Assembly (NCBI RefSeq): GCF_907165195.1
Contig: NZ_OU015584.1
Coordinates: 868,001-932,000 of the forward strand
Direction: 5' to 3'
DNA from: Parvicella tangerina
GTDB taxonomy: Bacteria; Bacteroidota; Bacteroidia; Flavobacteriales_D; Parvicellaceae
DNA length: 64,000 nucleotides
Shown: one piece after another, positions 26,794-34,037 of the stretch
Position numbering within the stretch: the first letter of the stretch is position 1
How the letters are laid out: every line of letters starts with the position of its first letter
The notes under the pieces: generated by a model
Seen by the model: only the letters and a program-made list of their open reading frames with translations
Databases searched by the model: none
Told to the model about the DNA's origin: nothing
Translations under genes and position numbers: made by a program

Positions 26794-26826
26794 CATGAGT
26801 AATGTCAACGACCTGTATGATATTCG

Positions 26827-29175
26827 TCAGGTTTTGTCAAATAATTGGTGATAAATGAGTTTTGAACTAATCGAGGTAAACGCAACTACAGTGATGGAAC
26901 TAAGCGGCATCAGAATAGCGGCAACGATTGGACTTAAGGATCCGGTTATGGCAAATGATAAACCAACAATGTTATAAATGAAAGATAGAATGAAGCCATA
27001 TCTTATGATTCGCATGTTGGCCTTGGAAAATCGAAGTACTTTATCTAAATATTGGATCGAGCCACCATCCATAATGATGTCACAAGCAGGGACGAAATAA
27101 TTAACGTCATCTGAAACAGCAACTCCCACATCAGCTTGCAACAGTGCACCAGCATCATTTAACCCATCGCCTATCATCAGAATGTTTTCATTGTTATTTT
27201 GAAATTTCTTGACAATACTTCTTTTTTCAGGCGGTGTCACCCGATATTGCTTCGAATCAAAATGCAGAACACCAGAAATAGCAGTGTCTTCGCGCTCTGT
27301 ATCCCCGGAAATAAGATGTTGTTTATATCCCAAATGTTTAAGGCGTTCATTCAATTGATCTACTCCTTTTCGAAAAGAAGGTGCTAGTGAGAAATATCCG
27401 ACTAACTGTTCATTAATATAAAAACCAACACTTCCTTTTTTGTAGTTCTCATCTGTAATTTTACCAATTTGATATTGGTGGTCTAAAAACGTTGCTTCAA
27501 CGCCTTTGCCAGCTATTTCTTTAAAGTTGGTTATTTCGACTTCATGCGAGTTAACTAGTGATTCAGAGATGCTCTTACTGATGGGATGCGTACTGTTTGA
27601 GGTAATTGTTTTGATAATGGCTGCGTATTTTTCCAGACCCTCACCATCTACTGAATGATAACTAACGTCTTTAGCATTCAATTTAGTGAGTGTGCCCGTC
27701 TTATCAAAGGCAATTGAAGAAATTTTAGCAAGCTTTTCAATGATATAGGTGTTCTTTAAGTAGATGGATTTTCTACCCAGATAGCGAATCGAGTTACCTA
27801 GTGTGAAAGGTATAGTGAGGGCAAGTGCACAGGGGCATGCAACTATTAATACAGCAGTAACAGAAGTCCATATTTTCGATGGGTCAACTATCCACCAAAA
27901 AATCAAGGTCGCTAAAGTGATGAATAATACTGCAAAAGTGAAATATTTACTCACTGCATCTGCAACGGTATTAACAGATTTTTTTTCTTCTTGTTTGTCC
28001 TTATTCCACAACTGAGTGAGATAGCTGCTGTCTGGTTTTTTGGTTAATTGAACTTTAATTTCGGTGCCTTGATTCTTTCCTCCAGCGTAAATGATCTCAT
28101 TTTTTTGTCCTCTAATTGGGTCTGACTCTCCAGTAACAAATCCATAGTCAATGGCCGCTTTTTCCGATAGAAGAATGCCATCAGCCGGAATGATCTCTTC
28201 ATTTCGTATGTATACGATGTCCCCAACAGTAAGTGCTTCAAGCTTTCTTTGTTCTTTGCCGTTACTTGTTTCCACATTGACCGATAACGGGAAGTAGGAT
28301 TTATAAGTTCTCTCGAAGGAAAGCGTGTCATAGGTTTTTTGTTGAAACCATTTACCCACCAGCAGGAAGAAGATCAGTCCAGATAGGGAATCAAAATAAC
28401 CTGGGCCAATTCCATTTACTAGTTCATAAGTACTCCTTGCAAAAATGGTGATCATCCCTAGGGCAATTGGAATATCCATATTCACGTATCGTTGCTGGAT
28501 GCTATCAACAGCACTTTTTATATAGTCTGATCCAGCAAAGAACAGGGTAGGGATACTCAACCCAAATGAAAGCCAAGCAAAGAAATTCGCAAATTTGTCA
28601 TCTTCTAATCCGAGGTATTCTGGAAAAGCAAAAAGCATGATGTTGCCAAAACAGAATCCAGCAACTCCGATCTTTACGATTAGTTTAAAGTTGCTTTTTT
28701 GCTGAAAGTTCTCCGATACATTTAGACTTGGTTCGTATCCAATTGAACTCAAAAGAATAGCCGCTTCTTTCAGAGTGAGTCCATCATCGCATGAAATCAA
28801 CACCTCTTTCTTTTGAAAATTAACCTCAGAAGAAATGATATGTTTGTTGATCTTATTCAAATGTTCAAGTAACCAAATACAAGAACTGCAGTGAATAGAC
28901 GGAACTTTAAACGTGAACTTCTGCGTTTTTCCATCACTGAAGTGGGTAAACAAGCGAGCAGTTTCTGGGTCGTTCAGTACATCGAATTTGTCATAATACG
29001 CTTCGTTTCTTACTGTATTTCCAGGTGTTTCGCCATCGCCATAATATTGACAAAGATCATTGTCTTGGAGGATCTGATAAACAGTTTTGCATCCATCACA
29101 ACAAAACGATTTGTCTTCGAAGGAAATTTTACCTTCACGACACTCTTCTCCACAATGTGCGCACTGTTCTTTCAT
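26827..29175 (-). CDS. ccoI: Copper-transporting P-type ATPase CcoI
   Basis: 782 residues. An N-terminal Cys-rich zinc-ribbon-like segment (CAHCGEEC, FCCDGCKTVY; residues about 5-35) precedes an HMA-type metal domain (HCSSCIWLLEHLNK near 95). Eight membrane helices carry the transport site CPCALA near 447. The phosphorylation site DKTGTLT is near 490 and the hinge MIGDGLNDAGAL is near 700. This is the CcoI/FixI type that loads copper for cbb3 oxidase. It lies between usp and ccoS on the same strand; the spacer to usp has a hairpin. Confidence 0.95.
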   Translation of the reverse strand: MKEQCAHCGEECREGKISFEDKSFCCDGCKTVYQILQDNDLCQYYGDGETPGNTVRNEAYYDKFDVLNDPETARLFTHFSDGKTQKFTFKVPSIHCSSCIWLLEHLNKINKHIISSEVNFQKKEVLISCDDGLTLKEAAILLSSIGYEPSLNVSENFQQKSNFKLIVKIGVAGFCFGNIMLFAFPEYLGLEDDKFANFFAWLSFGLSIPTLFFAGSDYIKSAVDSIQQRYVNMDIPIALGMITIFARSTYELVNGIGPGYFDSLSGLIFFLLVGKWFQQKTYDTLSFERTYKSYFPLSVNVETSNGKEQRKLEALTVGDIVYIRNEEIIPADGILLSEKAAIDYGFVTGESDPIRGQKNEIIYAGGKNQGTEIKVQLTKKPDSSYLTQLWNKDKQEEKKSVNTVADAVSKYFTFAVLFITLATLIFWWIVDPSKIWTSVTAVLIVACPCALALTIPFTLGNSIRYLGRKSIYLKNTYIIEKLAKISSIAFDKTGTLTKLNAKDVSYHSVDGEGLEKYAAIIKTITSNSTHPISKSISESLVNSHEVEITNFKEIAGKGVEATFLDHQYQIGKITDENYKKGSVGFYINEQLVGYFSLAPSFRKGVDQLNERLKHLGYKQHLISGDTEREDTAISGVLHFDSKQYRVTPPEKRSIVKKFQNNNENILMIGDGLNDAGALLQADVGVAVSDDVNYFVPACDIIMDGGSIQYLDKVLRFSKANMRIIRYGFILSFIYNIVGLSFAITGSLSPIVAAILMPLSSITVVAFTSISSKLIYHQLFDKT

Positions 29176-29190
29176 GTTGCTATAAACAAA

Positions 29191-29216
29191 GAAGGAGTAC
29201 CATTCAGCACTCCTTC
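29191..29216 (-). terminator. Hairpin between usp and ccoI
   Basis: An 8-base perfect stem (GAAGGAGT with ACTCCTTC) and 10-base loop. On the minus strand it is followed by TTTGTTTAT, a weak T-tract. It suggests that part of the transcription from usp stops before ccoI. Confidence 0.5.
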
Positions 29217-29239
29217 AATCAATTTTATGCTGATAAACG

Positions 29240-30028
29240 CTATTGAGCTAGGATCATCATAGGAATGTCTAACTCTCGTGCCATCATTTTACTATGCGAT
29301 GGTTTGAAGATATTATGGAAAATTCCATGTTTTTCGGCCACAATAACTAGTAAATCTACTTTTTTGTCAGACAAGTATTCTTTAATTCCTTCTTCGATGT
29401 CTTCGTTATAAACAAAATCGACATCCATGCCAAATTTCTTTTCAATAGCATTCAGTTCTTCCTCTTTGTATTCTGTAGTGACATTGATAAAGCTAATGTC
29501 TGAGTTATAGTTCAAAGCGATTTCTCTTGCAGGGTTGTAAATTTCATCTTCAATACTAAATTTAAAGTCTGTACTAACAGCAATTTTACAAGGCTCATTG
29601 ATTTCTGCATCATGGGGAAGAACGATCAATGGAGCAGTAATATTTCTAATCATGCTTGCCGTGTTGCTTCCAAATAGCTTCCCTTCAATTCCAGAAGCTC
29701 CAGTGGTACCCATTACCACAAGGTCGAGATGGAATTCCTCAATAGACTTCTGAACGCAAACATCTAAACCGCCTTGCATGCTGATTGTTTGAATGTCTAG
29801 ATTGGGGTAATCTTCAGAGAGTCTTTCATCCAGTCTTTGTAAACCTTTCTGAGACTCCTCTTGCAAAAGATCATTGATGCTTACCATCATGGTTGCCCCG
29901 CTGTGTGGAACTTCATAACTGTTTAAAATGTAAAGCTTGGCATTGAAGCGGTCAGCTAGTTTAAGTGCGTATCTTAAGGCAATATCTGCCGCACTAGAGA
30001 AATCAGTAGGTACAAGTATGTTTTTCAT
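29240..30028 (-). CDS. Tandem universal stress protein
   Basis: 262 residues, two UspA domains (about 1-140 and 145-262). The first keeps the ATP-binding pattern G-2x-G-9x-G-S in GTTGASGIEGKLFGS; the second lacks it (IVAEKHGIFHNIFKPSHS). Such proteins are commonly induced by oxygen limitation. It is divergent from the sensor kinase, and a Crp-type palindrome lies between them, 51.5 bases upstream of the -7 element of usp. Confidence 0.92.
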   Translation of the reverse strand: MKNILVPTDFSSAADIALRYALKLADRFNAKLYILNSYEVPHSGATMMVSINDLLQEESQKGLQRLDERLSEDYPNLDIQTISMQGGLDVCVQKSIEEFHLDLVVMGTTGASGIEGKLFGSNTASMIRNITAPLIVLPHDAEINEPCKIAVSTDFKFSIEDEIYNPAREIALNYNSDISFINVTTEYKEEELNAIEKKFGMDVDFVYNEDIEEGIKEYLSDKKVDLLVIVAEKHGIFHNIFKPSHSKMMARELDIPMMILAQ

Positions 30029-30047
30029 GTTTTTAGTTTTTACTCTT

Positions 30048-30055
30048 CAAAAGTA
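30048..30055 (-). promoter_or_regulatory. -7 promoter element of usp
   Basis: TACTTTTG on the minus strand matches TAnnTTTG and predicts a start near 30044. The palindrome at 30099-30114 is then centred about 62 bases upstream, the classical class I activator position. Confidence 0.5.
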
Positions 30056-30098
30056 AAGATAAGATGTTTAGGCGAACTTTGAAATTGTCATTTTGTAA

Positions 30099-30114
30099 TG
30101 TGATTTTTGTCATA
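30099..30114. promoter_or_regulatory. Crp/Fnr-type site between usp and the sensor kinase
   Basis: TGTGA-TTTTTG-TCATA, core GTGATTTTTGTCA at 30100-30112. It is placed to activate usp and overlaps the start of the TATATTTG element of the kinase gene, so it could repress the kinase-regulator operon (feedback). Confidence 0.55.
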
Positions 30115-30120
30115 TATTTG
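30113..30120 (+). promoter_or_regulatory. -7 promoter element of the kinase-regulator operon
   Basis: TATATTTG, a full match to TAnnTTTG. It excludes the TTG at 30107 as start and favours the ATG at 30137. Confidence 0.55.
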
Positions 30121-30136
30121 TATGGCACTGCATTCT

Positions 30137-31690
30137 ATGGAAAAGAACTCAAACGAATTGTTTAAAATTGCCTTCAACTCAGCCTCTGAAGGTTTAGTGG
30201 TGGTAGATAAATTCTCTCGTATTCTATTGGTAAATAATCGGTTGCTAGAATTGTTTGGCTACACGGAAGAAGAAATCTTAGGGGAAACCATTGAGCGACT
30301 GGTGCCAATGCAAAAGCGAAAAAAACACGTAGCTTACCGAAATGAGTACCTGGATCACCCGCATTCAAGACCTATGGGTAAAGCTGGAATGCTGTTAGAG
30401 GGAGAAAAAAAGGACGGTCGGATATTTCCCGTTGAAGTGAGTTTGAATTACTTTCAAATGGATGGAGAACAATATGTGATGGGCTTGGTGTCGGATATCA
30501 CTAAACGGGTAGCGATGGAGAATGAACTGAAAAATGCTCAGGACAATCTCGAAAAACTCAATGTTGAGTTAGAATCCCTTGTAGTGAAAAGGACAAAGGA
30601 TTTGGAGGAAAGTCAGAGCCTGTATAAGTCGATCGCAAATAATTTTCCAGATGGAGTGATCAGTGTGGTTGATCAGGATTTGTATTGTATTTACACGGAT
30701 GGGGCTGAACTTGAGCAGCTAGGATTGAAGCAAAGTGATTTGATTGGTCAGCATTTTCTGAATCGATTTTCTGAAGAGGCAAGAACTATTTTGTCAGATA
30801 CATTTGATGAAGCGAGAAATGGAGATAGTCAGATCTGTGAGATAGAACAGAAAGATAGACATTATGAGGTTCATATTGTTGGTATTTCAATAAGCGGCAG
30901 GAGAAGAAAACGTTATTTAATCGTGGAGATCAATGTCACAAAGCAAAAAACCATTGAAAAGGAACAGGCAAAAGCATTAGAAAAAGAAAAAGAACTCGGT
31001 GAAATGAAGTCCAGATTCGTATCCATGGCTTCGCATGAGTTCAGAACACCTTTAAGTGCGATATTGTCTTCTGCCAGTTTAATTGAAAAGTACGAGTTAA
31101 CAGATCAACAGGCGAACAGGAAAAAGCATATAGACAGGATTAAGTCTTCCGTAGCTAACCTTACGGACATTCTAAATGATTTCTTATCGTTTGAAAAACT
31201 TAATGCGAATAAAGTTGAAGTACAACTAGAAGAAGTGAACCTGTGTGATTTGATCAATTATGCTGTGGAAGAATTAGACTCAACAAAAAAAGCAGGGCAA
31301 CGTATTGAATATGCTGGAAATGTCCCTGATTGTACTTTTTGGTCTGACCCGAAAATTTTGAGAAATATACTTTTGAACTTGTTGTCAAATGGTTTGAAGT
31401 ATTCTGGAGAAAACAGTCAGGTGAACGTAGAGTTGAATGATCAGACAGACCGTCTTTTGTTGACAGTTTCAGATAATGGGATTGGAATTCCTGAAAAAGA
31501 TCAAAGCAATATGTTCGATCGATTTCATCGGGCAGAAAATGTAGCAAACATCCAGGGAACTGGATTAGGGTTGAATATTGTAAAGAAATATGTAGAGCTA
31601 TTAGATGGAGAAATTACATTTGAAAGTGAATTAGGAAAAGGAACGAGTTTTTATATTTCGCTTCCAAAAAAGAACAACGAACAGAAATGA
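30137..31690 (+). CDS. PAS-PAS sensor histidine kinase, possibly haem-based
   Basis: 517 residues from the ATG at 30137. No membrane segment, so a soluble sensor. PAS 1 (about 5-127) has His64 in KKHVAYRNEY, the place of the haem-ligating His in FixL (RHDSYISRY) and DosP (AHPEYIRH). The following EKKDG segment is also shared. The position of FixL Arg220 is Met85 here. A coiled coil leads to PAS 2 (about 160-272). The kinase core has H300 (SMASHEFRTPL), the N-box NLLSNGLKYS, DNGIGIP and GTGLGLNIV. Its stop overlaps the start of the REC-Crp regulator by 4 bases. Oxygen sensing is inferred from the His and the cbb3 neighbourhood. Confidence 0.92.
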   Translation: MEKNSNELFKIAFNSASEGLVVVDKFSRILLVNNRLLELFGYTEEEILGETIERLVPMQKRKKHVAYRNEYLDHPHSRPMGKAGMLLEGEKKDGRIFPVEVSLNYFQMDGEQYVMGLVSDITKRVAMENELKNAQDNLEKLNVELESLVVKRTKDLEESQSLYKSIANNFPDGVISVVDQDLYCIYTDGAELEQLGLKQSDLIGQHFLNRFSEEARTILSDTFDEARNGDSQICEIEQKDRHYEVHIVGISISGRRRKRYLIVEINVTKQKTIEKEQAKALEKEKELGEMKSRFVSMASHEFRTPLSAILSSASLIEKYELTDQQANRKKHIDRIKSSVANLTDILNDFLSFEKLNANKVEVQLEEVNLCDLINYAVEELDSTKKAGQRIEYAGNVPDCTFWSDPKILRNILLNLLSNGLKYSGENSQVNVELNDQTDRLLLTVSDNGIGIPEKDQSNMFDRFHRAENVANIQGTGLGLNIVKKYVELLDGEITFESELGKGTSFYISLPKKNNEQK

Positions 31691-32721
31691 GCAAGATATT
31701 AATTATTGAAGACAACAATGAAATTCGAGAGAATACCGCAGAATTATTGATGCTGGCGGGATATGAGGTAGACACAGCGGAAAATGGGAAGGTTGGTGTT
31801 AAAAAGGCAATTGAATGTGAGCCAGACCTGATTGTTTGCGATATTATGATGCCAGAATTGGATGGGTACGGTGTGAAGCAATTGCTTGCAGATAACGTTA
31901 AACTAAAAGATGTGCCTTTTATTTTTCTTACTGCCAAGGCAGATAAGTCTGATTTTAGGAAAGGAATGGGGTTGGGTGCAGATGACTACCTTACAAAACC
32001 ATTTGAGGAGATTGACCTGATGAACTCCATTAAGATTAGGTTAGAAAAAGCCAGTAAGCAAATTAAATCTGGAGCAGAAAGCCTAGACTCCAAAAGTATT
32101 CAGGAGTTTGTGGATCAAGTAATTCAAGACAAAAAGAAAGTTAAGTTCGAAAAGAGAGATATTGTATACCGGGAGTCTGACTATGCATCTTTCTCTTACT
32201 ATATCGTCTCAGGAAAAGTAAAAACATTCAGGATTAATGAAGATGGAAAAGAGCTGATCTTTGACATTTTCAAGGAGAATGATGTGATTGGAATGTGGGA
32301 TATTCTGAAAGGTGGGGAATACTCAGAAAGTGTTAGTTGCCTGGAGGATACTGAACTAATCAAAATTCACAAGGATGATGTGCATAAGTATATTAAAGGT
32401 CAAGTTGTTGACGCAGGTTCACTGATTCAGATCTTTGCTGATGAGTTGAAGGAGCGCGAAGACCGATTGATTTCAATGGCTTATGATAGCGTAAGAATGC
32501 GAGTTGCCACAGCGCTTTGTGTGCTGGAAGATGTATACAAGAAAAGTGATAACAGCGCTGTTTTTAAGGTGCAACGTGAAGATCTGGCCGCCATGGTAGG
32601 TACAAGCGCAGAAAGCGTCATAAGGACGCTTTCTGATTTTAAAAAGGAAGGATTGATAAGTATTAAAAAGAATGAAATTTTCATTCAGGATAGTGCAGGA
32701 CTAAGGAACCTAAGGTTCTAA
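31687..32721 (+). CDS. Response regulator with Crp/Fnr output module
   Basis: 344 residues: receiver domain (1-120; D52 in IVCDIMMPE, FLTAK, TKPFEE), linker, cyclic-nucleotide-type beta-roll (about 150-255) and Crp helix-turn-helix (about 275-335; REDLAAMVGTSAESVIRTLS). The recognition helix has E and R spaced E-S-V-I-R, as in CRP and Fnr, fitting TGA half-sites. There is no Fnr Cys cluster and no clear cAMP-binding Arg/Ser motif, so control is probably by phosphorylation from the upstream kinase. This fuses the jobs of FixJ and FixK in one protein. Predicted targets: GTGATTTTWRTCA sites. Confidence 0.93.
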   Translation: MSKILIIEDNNEIRENTAELLMLAGYEVDTAENGKVGVKKAIECEPDLIVCDIMMPELDGYGVKQLLADNVKLKDVPFIFLTAKADKSDFRKGMGLGADDYLTKPFEEIDLMNSIKIRLEKASKQIKSGAESLDSKSIQEFVDQVIQDKKKVKFEKRDIVYRESDYASFSYYIVSGKVKTFRINEDGKELIFDIFKENDVIGMWDILKGGEYSESVSCLEDTELIKIHKDDVHKYIKGQVVDAGSLIQIFADELKEREDRLISMAYDSVRMRVATALCVLEDVYKKSDNSAVFKVQREDLAAMVGTSAESVIRTLSDFKKEGLISIKKNEIFIQDSAGLRNLRF

Positions 32722-32725
32722 TGCA

Positions 32726-33088
32726 TCATTCCTTGTGGAACAACGCTCTTTCCATTTGCTCTTTCAATGTCCAGTTGTCTGTAGTGATGGTCTGAATCCA
32801 ATTTTTACCATTCTTACGGAAAACCTGAACATTTAAGTGAAGTTTTGTTCTGAAAATATGTTCAACCAGATTGGTTGAATAGTCGTCAAAAATCGTTAGT
32901 TCAACTTCTGGATTTCCGTTTGGACTAACTAGCTTGTTCAAATCGGTCAGCAGTTCTGAACTTACATTTCCCTCTCCCTTATTATGAGAATGATCGTAAA
33001 ACTCAATCTTCAAGTTAGGAAAACTTTCCGAAAACCAATCCTTCAGATCAGTTAACGTGGTTTCTTTATTTACGTGTAAAAATGCCAT
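32726..33088 (-). CDS. Conserved-looking small protein, unknown
   Basis: A 120-residue soluble protein with no motif I recognise. It has a helical N-terminal part (TLTDLKDWFSESFPNLKIEFYD), two strand pairs and a final amphipathic helix. It is the last gene of a three-gene unit with the small membrane protein and the TerB-like protein, 2 bases downstream of the former, and convergent with the REC-Crp gene, 4 bases apart. The unit has a Crp-type site upstream, so a low-oxygen role is plausible. Confidence 0.7.
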   Translation of the reverse strand: MAFLHVNKETTLTDLKDWFSESFPNLKIEFYDHSHNKGEGNVSSELLTDLNKLVSPNGNPEVELTIFDDYSTNLVEHIFRTKLHLNVQVFRKNGKNWIQTITTDNWTLKEQMERALFHKE

Positions 33089-33090
33089 AT

Positions 33091-33372
33091 TTAGAATGCT
33101 AAACTTATTAGTGATATGATGTTTACTGCAAGTGCGGCACCTGCAGCATAAATGATGTATCTCATGGGTTGAACTGCCAACATAAGAGATAATGTAGCCA
33201 TAGTTGTTACAATCAAACCAATCAAGGTTGCGTCACTGTGCAATCCTCCCATGCTTAATGTAAAACCACCAAGACAACCGATGAATATCAGTAACATTGA
33301 AATCATGCCAAATCTATTTTCCTCGGCATATTTGAAAAATCCTGTTTCTTCTATTGTGCTTTGTGAACTCAT
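33091..33372 (-). CDS. Small membrane protein, unknown
   Basis: 93 residues with three likely helices (GMISMLLIFIGCLGGFTLSM, LIGLIVTTMATLSLMLAV, YIIYAAGAALAVNIISLISL) and a short soluble N-terminus. No family recognised. It lies between the TerB-like and the 120-residue genes in one transcription unit. Confidence 0.75.
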   Translation of the reverse strand: MSSQSTIEETGFFKYAEENRFGMISMLLIFIGCLGGFTLSMGGLHSDATLIGLIVTTMATLSLMLAVQPMRYIIYAAGAALAVNIISLISLAF

Positions 33373-33389
33373 TTCTTTAGGTTTTTTAA

Positions 33390-33764
33390 TTAATAATTAA
33401 ATGCTCTTTTGTACTCACTGACAACTTCAAGCTCCTCATCCACAGCAGGAGGAAATGCTTCAGCAACCTCCAGAAGTATCCGAAGGAATAACTCTTTTTG
33501 ATCAGTCGTAAAGTATTGGTCTCCCAACTTCATATTTTTAATACCGTCTGCAAGCATTTCTTGCGTTGTAAAAACTTGCTCTTTATCCAGTAACTGAAAA
33601 ATAATATGGGTTACCTGAATCACAGAGGAGTTATTCTCTCCAGCAATTTCGGTAACAAGCTCCTCTAGCTTTCGTTTTTCCTCCTCCTGAATTTCTCCAT
33701 CAGAGAATGAAAGACTGTAGATAACTTGGCCAAATCCGTAGTACAAATGTTCCTTTGCGGTCAT
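33390..33764 (-). CDS. TerB-like protein
   Basis: A 124-residue helical protein. SLSFSDGEIQEEEKRKLEELV near residue 17 matches the TerB/DjlA-like metal-binding pattern (DGxIxxxE...L), and DQYFTTDQKELFLRILLEVA looks like a second such unit. TerB folds occur in tellurite resistance and stress proteins, but the function here is unknown. First gene of a three-gene unit; a CATCTTTG -7 element and a Crp-type site at 33836-33851 lie upstream. Confidence 0.65.
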   Translation of the reverse strand: MTAKEHLYYGFGQVIYSLSFSDGEIQEEEKRKLEELVTEIAGENNSSVIQVTHIIFQLLDKEQVFTTQEMLADGIKNMKLGDQYFTTDQKELFLRILLEVAEAFPPAVDEELEVVSEYKRAFNY

Positions 33765-33784
33765 AGTTAAATAATTTAATGTGA

Positions 33785-33792
33785 CAAAGATG
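33785..33792 (-). promoter_or_regulatory. -7 promoter element of the TerB-like operon
   Basis: CATCTTTG on the minus strand matches seven of eight positions in TAnnTTTG (first base differs). It sits 51.5 bases from the centre of the palindrome at 33836-33851, the same distance as at usp. Confidence 0.4.
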
Positions 33793-33835
33793 TACTAATA
33801 AGTTAATGGATAAAATGAAGGTTGTCAACCAAAAA

Positions 33836-33851
33836 GGTGATTTTTATCAGG
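33836..33851. promoter_or_regulatory. Crp/Fnr-type site upstream of the TerB-like operon
   Basis: Core GTGATTTTTATCA at 33837-33849; the inner TGAT-TTTT-ATCA is a perfect palindrome close to the Fnr box. A separate perfect repeat, GGTTGTCAACC, lies at 33820-33830 between this site and the promoter. Confidence 0.5.
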
Positions 33852-33866
33852 TTAGACCAGAAACAA

Positions 33867-33895
33867 GAAAACCGATTCATCTCGAATCGGTTTTC
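33867..33895. terminator. Strong hairpin in a divergent spacer
   Basis: A perfect 12-base stem (33867-33878 with 33884-33895), loop ATCTC, with A- and T-tracts on the two flanks so it would work as a terminator in either direction. There is no gene ending here: both neighbours are transcribed away from it. It may end a small RNA, or insulate the divergent promoters. Confidence 0.5.
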
Positions 33896-34013
33896 CCCAC
33901 CTTACAGAAATAACCAGTTTTAATAATCGAAGTGAAACCATTTGCTTCGTAAACAGGTTACACCTCTATAACTGACTTCAGAAAAAAAAGTTACATCTGT
34001 AACAGAAAATTAA

Positions 34014-34021
34014 CAACTTTG
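34014..34021 (+). promoter_or_regulatory. -7 element of the 34038 gene, with upstream GTTACA palindrome
   Basis: CAACTTTG matches seven of eight positions of TAnnTTTG. It makes the GTG pair at 34023/34026 unlikely as start. GTTACA-TC-TGTAAC, a perfect palindrome at 33990-34003, lies just upstream, and a lone GTTACA occurs at about 33956, so a dedicated regulator is possible. Confidence 0.35.
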
Positions 34022-34037
34022 TGTGGTGTCTAAAAGA

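Noticed and set aside
26827-29175. A general CopA copper-efflux ATPase
   Set aside because: The N-terminal Cys-rich segment and position in the cbb3 cluster fit CcoI better.
31687-32721. A plain Fnr or CRP
   Set aside because: It has an intact receiver domain with D52 and lacks the Fnr Cys cluster and a clear cAMP site.
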